DNA of 44,207 bases from Clostridia bacterium (GTDB lineage: Bacteria > Bacillota > Clostridia > Oscillospirales > Acutalibacteraceae), in contig JAFXLD010000044.1 in assembly GCA_017531385.1 (NCBI GenBank), positions 1 through 44,207 of the forward strand, given 5' to 3'. The notes below the pieces were generated by a model. The model did no database searches and was not told where the DNA came from. It saw only the letters and a program-made list of their open reading frames with translations. Positions within the stretch are counted from its first letter, which is position 1. Every line of letters starts with the position of its first letter. Below are positions 8,701 through 18,558 of the stretch, in pieces. The position numbers and the translations under genes are program-made.

Positions 8701-9392
8701 TTTATAGTTTTCTTTGTCTGTATGCAAAGAAGAATTTTCTGAATTTCAGCGTCTTCTTTTTTTACATAATGAGCATCGTTGGTTGCAACAAGAGGAATAT
8801 CGAGTTCTCTTGCAATTCTGATTATATCGGGGTTTGTCCTGTGCTGTTCATCAATACCGTGATCCTGAATTTCAAGATAATAATTCCCCTCACCGAACAG
8901 ATTTTTATACCACAGAGCAGTATTTTTAGCTCCCTCATAATCATTTTTAAGAAGTGCCTGAGGAATTTCACCTGCAAGACAGGCAGAAAGGCAGATAAGG
9001 TCTTCGTGGTACTGCTCAAGAATATCATGGTCGATTCTGGGCTTTGTGTAAAAACCCTCTGTCCATGCTGCAGAAACAAGTTTTATAAGATTTTTATATC
9101 CGTTGTAATTCTTTGCAAGCAGCACAAGATGGTATCGCTGATTATCAATCCCGTGCACCTTGTCAAAACGTGTTCTTGGTGCAACATAAACCTCACAGCC
9201 GATAATAGGTTTTATACCCTCGGCTTTACAGGCTTTATAAAAATCTATACAGCCGTGCATAACACCATGATCAGTGATTGCAATAGCAGTCTGCCCCATC
9301 TCTTTTACATGTTTGAGAAGAGGCTTGATGCGGCATGCACCGTCAAGAATACTGTATTCCGAATGTATATGAAGATGAGTAAATTCTACCAT
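5793..9392 (-). CDS. dnaE: DNA polymerase III alpha subunit, DnaE type
   Basis: A 1199-residue replicative polymerase subunit. The N-terminal PHP domain begins HLHIHSEYSILDGACR. The polymerase active site includes GPGRGSGAGS, PDFDIDF with Asp400 and Asp402 as metal ligands, and a later MDFLGLRTL. FNKSHSAAYA lies in the fingers region. An OB-fold region follows (about residues 990-1080) and the C-terminus is an Ala/Pro-rich linker plus a tail. It is the DnaE1/DnaE3 type, not PolC. Just before the FNKSH region is a low-complexity SDGSDGSS insert ending in CDGC. The start is 2 bases after araD, with its ribosome binding site inside araD. A role in housekeeping replication is from family knowledge. 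Confidence 0.97.
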   Translation of the reverse strand: MVEFTHLHIHSEYSILDGACRIKPLLKHVKEMGQTAIAITDHGVMHGCIDFYKACKAEGIKPIIGCEVYVAPRTRFDKVHGIDNQRYHLVLLAKNYNGYKNLIKLVSAAWTEGFYTKPRIDHDILEQYHEDLICLSACLAGEIPQALLKNDYEGAKNTALWYKNLFGEGNYYLEIQDHGIDEQHRTNPDIIRIARELDIPLVATNDAHYVKKEDAEIQKILLCIQTKKTINEDTGMGFSTDEFYVKSGEEMLSLFPEYPDAIENTNKVAEMCNIEFTFGNSILPNYDVPEGLTHFEYFRKLCYEGFEKRYGKDGPQEYKDRLDYELGIIDSMGFTDYFLIVWDYINYARSVGIPVGPGRGSGAGSIAAYCVGITAIDPMRYDLLFERFLNPERVSMPDFDIDFCYVRRPEVIEYVKRKYGDDHVAQIATFGTMAAKGAVRDVGRVLGIPLNIVQAVTKEIPGDLGMTIAKALEASQDFRKLYDGDSQIKNLVDISMKIEGMVRNTGMHAAGVVICRDPVDSYVPLFKSGDSVVTQYYKGWVESLGLLKMDFLGLRTLTVVTDAEKLVREKVPDFDVYDIDIDDPETYEMLSQGGTSCVFQCESAGIRALMINMHPNCLEDIIAVIALYRPGPMDFIPGYLENRAHPDQIKYHTPELAPILDVTYGTIVYQEQVMRIFQDLAGYSLGAADMVRRAVAKKQADVLEQQRKYFLYGSDGSDGSSPCDGCVKRGITPEAANAIFDDMASFASYAFNKSHSAAYAYVTYQTAWLRCHYPCEFMAAMLTSVLSNADKLVANIAECGNLGISVLPPHVNASSEEFTVEENAVRFGLLAVKNVAQSYVELIIRERKENGDYESFYSFCKRTYGQEFNRRSVEHLIKAGALDNLGANRKQMLQMMDVVVESLETEKKASVSGQMGFFDMSQELAKASEPEIPDVPEFSEKEILQLEKESTGIYMSGHPMSAYKDYAKKIHAAKTIDLLEADVNDKSSFYKSGQRVRILTILSAVKKKVTKNNTTMAFLQAEDVTGSIECVVFPKKMEQVADLLVEDNIVVIEGRLELSDDSASKISLDSIELAPTVEQLSGSGRASAAPPPPEYTPIKRDIPLASASEPVTAPAPQAATVQQKKSNRGLFLRLPSENCPELSQIMPMITEFSGPTPVHFYYTDAKKYNMETGIKTSVTATLYGKLQNILGNSNVVLKN

Positions 9393-9394
9393 AA

Positions 9395-10093
9395 TTACTT
9401 TCCTTGTCCGTAGTATGCGTTTGCTCCGTGTTTGCGAAGATAATGCTTATCAAGAAGATATGAATTAATATTTGAAACATTTCCGTTTAACATAAATGTA
9501 TGAAGTGCCATATCGGCAACTATTTCAAGTGTTGCTGCATTTTCAGATGCCTTCACTGCATTCTTTCCCCATGCAAATACACCGTGTGAATGAACTAACA
9601 CACCCGGTACTGCATTTGCATCAAGGTTGTTTTCTCTGAAGTGCTCACAGATTACAACACCTGTATTTTTTTCATAAGCTGAGTTAATTTCTTCCTCAGT
9701 AAGACTTCTCGTACAGGGTACGGCTCCGTAAGCGAAATCTGCATGAGTTGTACCGAGAGGAGGAATTTCTCTGCCTGCCTGCGCAAATGCTGTTGCAAAC
9801 TTTGAATGAGTATGCACAGCACCGCCGATATCGGGAAATGCTTTGTAAAGCTCTATATGAGTAAGTGTATCAGAAGATGGATTGTAACGGCTGTCAATGA
9901 CATTTCCGTCAAAGTCTACAACAACCATCATCTCCCATGTAAGATCGGGATAAGGCACACCGGAAGGCTTTATAACGATAATATTATTTTCTCTGTCAAC
10001 AGCAGATGCATTACCCCATGTAAAAGGTGCAAGTCCGTATTCGGGCAAAAGCATATTTGCTTCGTATACTTCTTTTTTCAGCGTTTCAAACAT
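9395..10093 (-). CDS. araD: L-ribulose-5-phosphate 4-epimerase
   Basis: A class II aldolase-fold, zinc-dependent enzyme converting L-ribulose 5-phosphate to D-xylulose 5-phosphate in pentose catabolism. Diagnostic segments are WGNASA, KPSGVPY, the catalytic-site PSSDTLTHIELY, VHTHSKFATAFAQAG carrying two zinc histidines, LGTTHADFAYG and the third-histidine segment VHSHGVFAWGK. Start taken at the ATG at 10091-10093, eight bases after AAGGTGG, instead of a GTG four codons upstream that lies in the ribosome binding site; this gives 232 residues. No araA or araB is nearby; instead it is tightly followed by dnaE with a 2-base gap, an unusual operon partner. Confidence 0.93.
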   Translation of the reverse strand: MFETLKKEVYEANMLLPEYGLAPFTWGNASAVDRENNIIVIKPSGVPYPDLTWEMMVVVDFDGNVIDSRYNPSSDTLTHIELYKAFPDIGGAVHTHSKFATAFAQAGREIPPLGTTHADFAYGAVPCTRSLTEEEINSAYEKNTGVVICEHFRENNLDANAVPGVLVHSHGVFAWGKNAVKASENAATLEIVADMALHTFMLNGNVSNINSYLLDKHYLRKHGANAYYGQGK

Positions 10094-10139
10094 ATTAACA
10101 ACCACCTTAAAGCATAATACTCATTATAATACATTATAT

Positions 10140-10168
10140 ATTCTATATTATTTACACGTTGTTTTCAA
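10140..10168 (-). promoter_or_regulatory. Promoter of araD-dnaE
   Basis: -35 TTGAAA (10163-10168), 17-base spacer, -10 TAGAAT (10140-10145). A second TATAAT-like box lies slightly downstream, so the exact start site is uncertain. Confidence 0.6.
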
Positions 10169-10192
10169 GAGAAATTTTCTGAATTATTATAT

Positions 10193-10220
10193 AAAAAAAG
10201 ATACAGCAAAAAGCTGTATC
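10193..10220 (-). terminator. Intrinsic terminator of the lipoprotein-fabG operon
   Basis: Perfect 8-bp stem GATACAGC/GCTGTATC with a five-U loop, followed by seven U (10193-10199). Confidence 0.93.
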
Positions 10221-10233
10221 CGATAATATGTTT

Positions 10234-10977
10234 TTATACGACCATTCCGCCGTTAACACCTATGATCTGTCCTGTTATATAAGATGCTCCGTCAGACGCA
10301 AGAAAAGCAACAACATTTGCTATTTCATCAGGTGAACCCAAGCGTCCCATCGGGATTTCTTCACAAAGATTTTTAATATCTTCCTGTGAAAATGAAGACA
10401 TCATTTTTGTTTCAATTGCACCGGGAGCAACGCAATTAACGGTGATTCCCGACGGTGCAACTTCCTGTGCAAGTGCCTTTGTAAGACCTATCACACCGGC
10501 TTTTGATGCAGAATAATGCGCCTCACATGATGCTCCGACCTGTCCCCACATTGAAGAAATATTTATAATTTTTCCTTTTTTTTTATGAATCATAAAAGGC
10601 AATACTGCACGGCAGGTATTGAAAACACCAGTAAGATTTACACCTATCATTGCGTTCCAGTCACCATCGGTAATATCAGTTAACAGTTTCTGCTGTGCAA
10701 TACCTGAATTATTGACAAGAACTTCGGGAGCACCCAGAATTTGTTTCACAGTTTTCATCATTTCATCGGTCTGCTGAGACGATGCTACATCTGCTTTTAT
10801 CGTTATAACATTGCTTCCTTCAGCACAAAGCTCTGAAGCCAGTGCAAAAGCCTGTGCCTCAGAGCGATTGTAATTTATAGCTACGGCAAAACCGTCACGG
10901 CACAATGCACGTACAATTGCTTCGCCGATACCGGAAGCTCCGCCTGTTACAACGGCAATTCTTCCGTTATTCATCAT
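10234..10977 (-). CDS. fabG: SDR-family 3-oxoacyl-ACP reductase (FabG-like)
   Basis: A 247-residue short-chain dehydrogenase/reductase. It has the NAD(P) glycine motif TGGASGIGEAI, NNSGIA after strand 4 (usually NNAG), the catalytic Ser in ISSMWGQVG, YSASKAG with the catalytic Tyr and Lys, and PGAIETKM. A GASYITGQIIGVNGGMVV C-terminus is typical of FabG. It would reduce 3-oxoacyl-ACP with NADPH, but it is not in a fatty acid synthesis cluster. It overlaps the upstream lipoprotein gene by 4 bases (ATGA). A different SDR substrate is therefore possible, and the symbol is tentative. Confidence 0.8.
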   Translation of the reverse strand: MMNNGRIAVVTGGASGIGEAIVRALCRDGFAVAINYNRSEAQAFALASELCAEGSNVITIKADVASSQQTDEMMKTVKQILGAPEVLVNNSGIAQQKLLTDITDGDWNAMIGVNLTGVFNTCRAVLPFMIHKKKGKIINISSMWGQVGASCEAHYSASKAGVIGLTKALAQEVAPSGITVNCVAPGAIETKMMSSFSQEDIKNLCEEIPMGRLGSPDEIANVVAFLASDGASYITGQIIGVNGGMVV

Positions 10978-11729
10978 AGTGTAATTGAATTCATAAGACC
11001 TTTGATAAAGCTTGTGGGAGTTGCTTCTTCAAGACCTTTGAGTGTAAGCTGATCAGCGGGGATCTGAGCTGAAAGTTCGTCAACAACAATCTGCATAGTC
11101 ATTGTGTCATCAAGATCAAAGCTTTCGATCTGAATGAGTTTATCACCGATTGAGTAAAGCTTGAAATATGAATCTGCAAAAGTATAAACTGTGCAAAGAC
11201 CGGCTTCACCATTGATAGTAACCGAAAACTGAGACATAGAAGCATTACTTACACCTTCATTTTCGTTAGTAATTGCCTGAAAATCATTTACACCAAGACC
11301 TTCATCAAGATCAAGAGCACTGATGAGAGCTTCTGAAAGCACAGCATACTGCTTTTCTCTGGGAAGAACAACATATGTTGAATCATCAAGAAGAAGCATA
11401 CCCAATGATACACCTGAATAATTTGCAGTAAACTGATAGTTTTTACCGTCTGTAGCAAGAATCAAAGGCATAACTTCGCCTTCACTGTAAACAACGCCTT
11501 CAAGGTAATATTTACCGCTGATGAATGTCTCAACACCAACACCGAGTTCTTCCTCAACAGTTGTTGCACCTTCCTCAATTTTGTTATCACTGAGAATAAC
11601 GTCACCGTTTACAACATTATCATTATCTGAATGATCAACTACTCCACCCTTGGGTGAATCACCACAACCTGCAAACAAAACAACCATACACATAAGCAGG
11701 GCAAAAATAACACAAAGAATTTTTTTCAA
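10974..11729 (-). CDS. Lipoprotein of unknown function
   Basis: A 251-residue secreted lipoprotein with a Lys-Lys N-terminus, a hydrophobic core and the lipobox LFAGCGD, then an acidic Asp/Asn-rich linker. The mature part looks like an all-beta or alpha/beta domain (repeated short strands such as GKYYLEGVVYSEGE and STYVVLPREKQYAVL) without a family I recognise. I place the start at a TTG (11727-11729) seven bases after AAGGTGA, since the longer frame starts at a GTG inside the ribosome binding site. Its stop overlaps the fabG start, so synthesis of the two is coupled. A lipid- or envelope-sensing role is speculation. Confidence 0.75.
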   Translation of the reverse strand: MKKILCVIFALLMCMVVLFAGCGDSPKGGVVDHSDNDNVVNGDVILSDNKIEEGATTVEEELGVGVETFISGKYYLEGVVYSEGEVMPLILATDGKNYQFTANYSGVSLGMLLLDDSTYVVLPREKQYAVLSEALISALDLDEGLGVNDFQAITNENEGVSNASMSQFSVTINGEAGLCTVYTFADSYFKLYSIGDKLIQIESFDLDDTMTMQIVVDELSAQIPADQLTLKGLEEATPTSFIKGLMNSITL

Positions 11730-11777
11730 ATCAATCACCTTTTTACAATTTTTTTAAAGTTTATTCTTATATCCTTA

Positions 11778-11806
11778 ATAATACCTTGATTTTCATAAAA
11801 AATCAA
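11778..11806 (-). promoter_or_regulatory. Possible promoter of the lipoprotein-fabG operon
   Basis: -35 TTGATT (11801-11806), 17-base spacer, -10 TATTAT (11778-11783). The boxes lie in the two arms of the imperfect inverted repeat at 11780-11812. Confidence 0.4.
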
Positions 11807-11809
11807 GTA

Positions 11810-11812
<3 letters not shown>
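11780..11812. repeat. Imperfect AT-rich inverted repeat over the lacZ stop codon
   Basis: The arms (about 13-14 bases each, one bulge) could form a hairpin at the end of the lacZ transcript. No U tract follows on the minus strand, so terminator activity is uncertain. Confidence 0.45.
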
Positions 11813-14926
<3,114 letters not shown>

Positions 14927-14928
14927 TC

Positions 14929-14957
14929 ATTATATCAAACTTGTATATAAAAGGCAA
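14929..14957 (-). promoter_or_regulatory. Promoter of lacZ
   Basis: -35 TTGCCT (14952-14957), 17-base spacer, consensus -10 TATAAT (14929-14934), with a short leader to AAAGGAGA and the ATG. Confidence 0.72.
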
Positions 14958-14962
14958 GGGTA

Positions 14963-14999
14963 ATAAACAATAATTTATCAGAGCAAAATTATTGTTTAT
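14963..14999. repeat. Perfect 14-bp AT-rich inverted repeat between ROK gene and lacZ promoter
   Basis: Arms 14963-14976 and 14986-14999 are exact complements around a 9-base loop and span the ROK-gene stop codon. There is no U tract on either strand. It may act as a weak terminator of the ROK transcript, or as an operator, since it ends about six bases from the lacZ -35 box. Confidence 0.6.
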
Positions 15000-15966
15000 C
15001 TACTGCAACAGCCAATGCTGCATAGTCACCTATGTTGTCACCGAGAATTGCAGGCACGACTCTGCATACGGATGCAGAAATACTGAGAGCTTCACTATCT
15101 ATAGATTTCTGCATTGTTTTTTTCAGCAGTTCATTGCTTCTCTCATAAATACTTCCGATTACTATAACTTCAGGATTCAGAATATCAATCAGAACGGAAA
15201 GCCCTCTTCCAAGATATTTTCCACACTTTTCGTAAATTTTGATTGCAAGATCCTCACCGTTTTTTGCAGCTTCGGCAACAGTTTTTGCCGTAACAGAATC
15301 AAGTTCATCAATGCTTTCACAGAAAGACGGCTTTTCACCTTTCTGCAAAGCTTCAAGAATCATTGTTTTTGCTGTCTGAGCAATTCCTCCACCTGAACAG
15401 AACCCCTCAAATGAACCTTCTTTACCGTAACCGACAGGACCGTTATTCTCCATTCTGATATGACCTATCTCTCCTGCCATGCCGTTTGTGCCATCATAAA
15501 GTCTTCCTCCGAGAATAAGACCTGCACCCATGCCTGTTCCGAAAGTAAGAAAAACTGCATTTTCTGTCCCCTTGGCAGCACCGAATTTCCATTCTGCAAC
15601 TGCACAGGCGTTTGCATCATTCTGAAGATATGCCTTTACACCAAACTTTTCTTCACACATTTTTGTAATGGGCACATTATCCCAACCGGGAAGATTCGGC
15701 GGTGACATTATCACACCTTTTTTGCTGTCAAGAGGTCCTCCGCAACTGATTCCGATTGCTTTTATATCTTCTTTTCGAAGAAAATTTTTCCCGAGCAAAT
15801 CAAAGGCTGAGGTAAAAATATTATTTATCGAATATTCCCAGCCCTTTTCTGTTTTTGTGGGAAATGATTTTTTATCAAGAATTGTCATCACATCATCTTC
15901 GTAAACACCGAGTACTGCCCCACATTTTGTGCCGCCTATATCAAAGCCTAAGTAGTATTCTTTCAT
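14989..15966 (-). CDS. ROK-family sugar kinase
   Basis: A 325-residue actin-fold protein with the phosphate-1 motif GFDIGGTKCGAV, catalytic region LQNDANACAVAEWKFG, phosphate-2 motif LTFGTGMGAGLI and GEIGHIRM. The segment that normally carries the ROK zinc cysteines (CGCGxxGCxE) reads GYGKEGSFEGFCSGGG, so three ligand cysteines are missing. There is no N-terminal helix-turn-helix, so it is a kinase and not a repressor. Glucose, N-acetylhexosamine or a sugar released by LacZ are candidate substrates. Start placed at the second ATG (MKEYYLGFDIGG); an ATG three codons upstream is an alternative. It lies upstream of lacZ on the same strand, with a hairpin and separate lacZ promoter between. Confidence 0.85.
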   Translation of the reverse strand: MKEYYLGFDIGGTKCGAVLGVYEDDVMTILDKKSFPTKTEKGWEYSINNIFTSAFDLLGKNFLRKEDIKAIGISCGGPLDSKKGVIMSPPNLPGWDNVPITKMCEEKFGVKAYLQNDANACAVAEWKFGAAKGTENAVFLTFGTGMGAGLILGGRLYDGTNGMAGEIGHIRMENNGPVGYGKEGSFEGFCSGGGIAQTAKTMILEALQKGEKPSFCESIDELDSVTAKTVAEAAKNGEDLAIKIYEKCGKYLGRGLSVLIDILNPEVIVIGSIYERSNELLKKTMQKSIDSEALSISASVCRVVPAILGDNIGDYAALAVAVDKQ

Positions 15967-15997
15967 TAAAAACATCCGTTCATTCGTTTTTATTTAG

Positions 15998-16026
15998 ATA
16001 ATAAAACTTTATTTTTCAATTGTCAA
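15998..16026 (-). promoter_or_regulatory. Promoter of the ROK kinase gene
   Basis: Consensus -35 TTGACA (16021-16026), 17-base spacer, -10 TATTAT (15998-16003). It is divergent from the regulator promoter about 70 bases away. Confidence 0.75.
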
Positions 16027-16056
16027 GATGAAAAGAAACGGCTATTCTGCGTGGTG

Positions 16057-16069
16057 CAACAAATTGTTG
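16057..16069. promoter_or_regulatory. Short palindrome, candidate operator
   Basis: CAACAAATTGTTG is an exact palindrome around a central base, lying between the divergent ROK and regulator promoters. It could bind a dimeric regulator; the match is short, so chance is possible. Confidence 0.35.
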
Positions 16070-16092
16070 ACATAGATTTTTATTAAAAATGC

Positions 16093-16121
16093 GTGACATT
16101 TCTGAAAAAATGTGCTTATAT
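16093..16121 (+). promoter_or_regulatory. Probable promoter of the membrane-regulator operon
   Basis: -35 GTGACA (16093-16098), 17-base spacer, -10 TTATAT (16116-16121), overlapping the palindrome at 16114-16127. The leader would be only about 12 bases before the GTG start codon. Confidence 0.5.
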
Positions 16122-16127
16122 ATAAGC
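16114..16127. promoter_or_regulatory. 14-bp palindrome over the -10 box, candidate autoregulatory operator
   Basis: GCTTATATATAAGC is an exact palindrome between the -35 region and the GGAGG of an XRE regulator gene. The position fits repression by that regulator. Binding is inference. Confidence 0.45.
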
Positions 16128-16140
16128 GGAGGTGACAGCC

Positions 16141-17589
16141 GTGACAAAGGTATCCAAGAACATCAGAAAAATCAGAACGGCAAAAAATCTGACACAGGAT
16201 GACCTTGCTCAGAAATTGTTTGTAACCAGACAGACCATTTCAGGTTGGGAAAACGGAAGAACCCAGCCCGATATTGATACTCTGTGCAAGCTCTCGGAAA
16301 TATTCGGTGTGCCTGTAGAAGATTTAATATACGGTGAAAAAAGATTTACAACTGCCGAGGAAAAAGCTCAAAGCTCAAAACGGACTCTTATAATAATATT
16401 TTCAATTATTGCATCTGTTCTTATGGGAACGGGACTTATACTGATTTTTGTAACATATTGGACGAACTTCCCTGTTCCTCTTCAGACTGTTTTCTCATTT
16501 GTACCTATGCTTGCAGGTCAGGCTGCGGCTGTTTATACATTTATAAAACACCGTGACAGCATCGCCTGGCGTGAAGGCGCATCGGTTCTCTGGTGTGCAG
16601 GAATGGCAGCAACAGTTGCACTCATTGACGGTGTTTTTCTTTTACCGACAGATTTCGCAGAATGTCTTCTGATTGATGCACTGCTGTTTTTACCTGTAAT
16701 ATACATTCTTGATGCTGTAACACCGCTGTTAGTGTATTTCGGCTCGGCTCTGTTTTTCACCGTGTGTGCATTTGATTACGGTTCTCCTGCATTGATTGTA
16801 CTACTCTCAATAGTATTCTTTGCGTCAGGTTTTATATATGTATTGTTAAACCGAAAGAAAAAAGACGATTGGCGACATATTTTTACATTGTGGATTTCTG
16901 TCATGACAGGATTTGGTTTTCTGTTAATCAATACTTTTGCCTTTGATTTCAATGAACCTGTAATTTTTTCAGTTATAGCAACATTTTTCCTTTGTCTTTA
17001 TGCTGCTGACAAGAGTGATTCATGGGCTTTACCATACAAGCCTTTGGGACTTTTCGGAACAATTGTAATATCTTTGGTTTCCGTTTTTCTTTTAAATCCC
17101 GAAGTGATGGCATATCCTTACAACGGTTACAATTTATCAGAAAGAATCGGATTTGCTGCCGCTTCATTTGTATGTCTGATTGCTGTTACCGTAACAGGTG
17201 TGATAAACAGAAAAACATTCATGAAAAACATCATGAAAACGGTTTATTGCTCATGTGCGGCTGTATTTCTTCTTGCAGAGCTTACTTGCTGTGTTTTCTT
17301 CCCCGACAATAACCACATCATAGTGTACACGATAATTCAATTGTCTGCCCTTGCTATGGCAATTTCTCTTATTGCAGAGGGTGTAATTGCAAGTAAATTT
17401 ACCACACTCAACGCAGGTCTTATCGCAACGGCAATTCTTACAGGATATATCATATATAATCTTGTAGAAATCAGTATGCTTGGTGCAGGAATACTGCTTG
17501 TGATTTTCGGCTGCGTTCTTTTTGCTGTAAACTATCTTCTTGCAAGAAAGATAAAAATGAAGAAAAAGGAGGAAAATCAGGATGCGTAA
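16141..17589 (+). CDS. XRE-family regulator fused to a polytopic membrane domain
   Basis: A 482-residue protein. Residues about 4-65 are an XRE helix-turn-helix (IRTAKNLTQDDLAQKLFVTRQTISGWENGRTQP, shown here only as the key run LTQDDLAQKLFVTRQTISGW). From about residue 80 to the end there are roughly 12-14 hydrophobic helices with short loops, closing with a Lys-rich tail. The last two helices and their spacing resemble DUF2157/DUF4401 membrane proteins. I chose the GTG at 16141, six bases after GGAGGTG; an in-frame GTG at 16132 lies inside that binding site. The next gene overlaps by 8 bases. A membrane-tethered, signal-responsive DNA-binding protein is inferred; the ligand is unknown. Confidence 0.85.
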   Translation: MTKVSKNIRKIRTAKNLTQDDLAQKLFVTRQTISGWENGRTQPDIDTLCKLSEIFGVPVEDLIYGEKRFTTAEEKAQSSKRTLIIIFSIIASVLMGTGLILIFVTYWTNFPVPLQTVFSFVPMLAGQAAAVYTFIKHRDSIAWREGASVLWCAGMAATVALIDGVFLLPTDFAECLLIDALLFLPVIYILDAVTPLLVYFGSALFFTVCAFDYGSPALIVLLSIVFFASGFIYVLLNRKKKDDWRHIFTLWISVMTGFGFLLINTFAFDFNEPVIFSVIATFFLCLYAADKSDSWALPYKPLGLFGTIVISLVSVFLLNPEVMAYPYNGYNLSERIGFAAASFVCLIAVTVTGVINRKTFMKNIMKTVYCSCAAVFLLAELTCCVFFPDNNHIIVYTIIQLSALAMAISLIAEGVIASKFTTLNAGLIATAILTGYIIYNLVEISMLGAGILLVIFGCVLFAVNYLLARKIKMKKKEENQDA

Positions 17590-18160
17590 AAAATTACCGT
17601 TTGTAATCCTCGCAATTATTATTTTTATTCAGATTTGTGTACCTGTAGGACTGATAACATATCACAAAATCGACAGCAATTTAGCTGAAGCTAAAGGTGA
17701 AAAATTCAGATTTTATATAGACAATTTATCATATCATCCCGGACCTAATAATGGAATCTTATTTTTCGCTGTTGAAGAAAGAACTCCTTGGGAGTGGGGC
17801 TGCATTTATGCAGATATTGAGGTTGATGAAGAGGGGTTTGCAATACTTAATTATTCAGAAAAGAAACCAAAAGGCAATTATTATATCAAAAGCTCGGAAC
17901 ACAAAGATTTTTATTTCCCGATAGATGAGGTAAAGACAAATTCTTATGAGCACCTTTATGAAATGCATTTTAATAAAAAATACTCAGACTTTTATGTTTC
18001 CGTCCCGGGCATAGAAAATTTCTATTATGAAGAGGCATACCTTGAAGCTTATGTATATAAAGGCAGAGTAGGTGCACCGAAGGTTTATATCGACGGTATG
18101 GAAGCAGATGAATTCCTTTCAATTCTTAATGAAAAAATAAAACAACAAAAAATTATATAG
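17582..18160 (+). CDS. Single-pass membrane protein, GDYXXLXD-like partner of the upstream regulator
   Basis: A 192-residue protein with a short basic start, one hydrophobic helix (residues about 5-27) and an outside-facing domain of about 165 residues rich in aromatic beta strands. Just after the helix, GEKFRFYIDNL followed by a WGCIYADIEVDEEG segment loosely parallels the organisation of GDYXXLXD proteins, which are typically encoded after DUF2157 membrane proteins. The exact GDYxxLxD motif is absent, so this link is tentative and rests partly on gene order. It starts inside the regulator gene (8-base overlap), so the two products are probably made together and may form one membrane complex. 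Confidence 0.6.
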   Translation: MRKKLPFVILAIIIFIQICVPVGLITYHKIDSNLAEAKGEKFRFYIDNLSYHPGPNNGILFFAVEERTPWEWGCIYADIEVDEEGFAILNYSEKKPKGNYYIKSSEHKDFYFPIDEVKTNSYEHLYEMHFNKKYSDFYVSVPGIENFYYEEAYLEAYVYKGRVGAPKVYIDGMEADEFLSILNEKIKQQKII

Positions 18161-18189
18161 AAAAAACGATCTGTAAAAAAAACTGCTGA

Positions 18190-18435
18190 ATAAAAAAGAA
18201 GGGGCACTATCACGGCAAAGACGGCTTCGATACCTTTACCCATTACACAAGCATTGTTGACAAAAAAATCTGGATTGATCTGGGGCAGAGATATCAGCCT
18301 TATAACAAGTTGAATATCTGGTTATCAAGGAATCTGAATGTCGGCACAACAATTCATAAATCACTCCGGACCAATTACAAATTATTACCCAATTCATTCA
18401 GAGAATTTATAAGCTTCTGTTTCAGAAATAAATAA
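18190..18435 (+). pseudogene. Remnant of an aldehyde dehydrogenase C-terminus
   Basis: An 81-codon frame with no start codon, preceded in frame by TGA at 18187-18189. Its translation contains HGKDGFDTFTHYTSIVDK, then IDLGQRYQPYNK and a Leu-rich basic segment. This matches the C-terminal end of class 3-type aldehyde dehydrogenases (GKxxFDTFSHxxSV...RYPPY). The NAD-binding domain and catalytic cysteine are gone. A good terminator follows directly, as expected for the tail of a former gene. The gene was most likely lost by deletion after the neighbouring membrane-protein gene. Confidence 0.8.
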
Positions 18436-18442
18436 TACAGTT

Positions 18443-18465
18443 TAACCCACCGTTTCGGTGGGTTA
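18443..18465 (+). terminator. Terminator hairpin after the aldehyde dehydrogenase remnant
   Basis: A perfect 10-bp stem, TAACCCACCG with CGGTGGGTTA, and a 3-base loop, followed by a mixed T/G tract (AGTTGTTTG). It would terminate transcripts from the 16-18 kb operon. Confidence 0.7.
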
Positions 18466-18529
18466 GTTGTTTGTATATGTTTTAATTATTCAGCAGGCAG
18501 ATCCTTGTGTGTTAAGTGCTGAAAGAGAT

Positions 18530-18558
18530 AAAAAATGAGGCTGCAACTCTCATTTTTT
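18530..18558. terminator. Symmetric terminator-like hairpin
   Basis: AAAAAATGAG and CTCATTTTTT pair perfectly around a 9-base loop, giving a U run on either strand. It lies in the 590-base gap between the pseudogene and the ligase gene, with no gene closely attached on either side; it may be a relic of the lost segment or a bidirectional insulator. Confidence 0.55.

Noticed and set aside
8769-9413. 214-codon plus-strand open frame
   Set aside because: It is antisense to dnaE, whose motifs and codon pattern account for this DNA; no ribosome binding site or family similarity.
18530-18558. Hairpin considered as a small RNA gene end
   Set aside because: No promoter or conserved RNA could be recognised upstream within reach; kept only as a terminator-like element.
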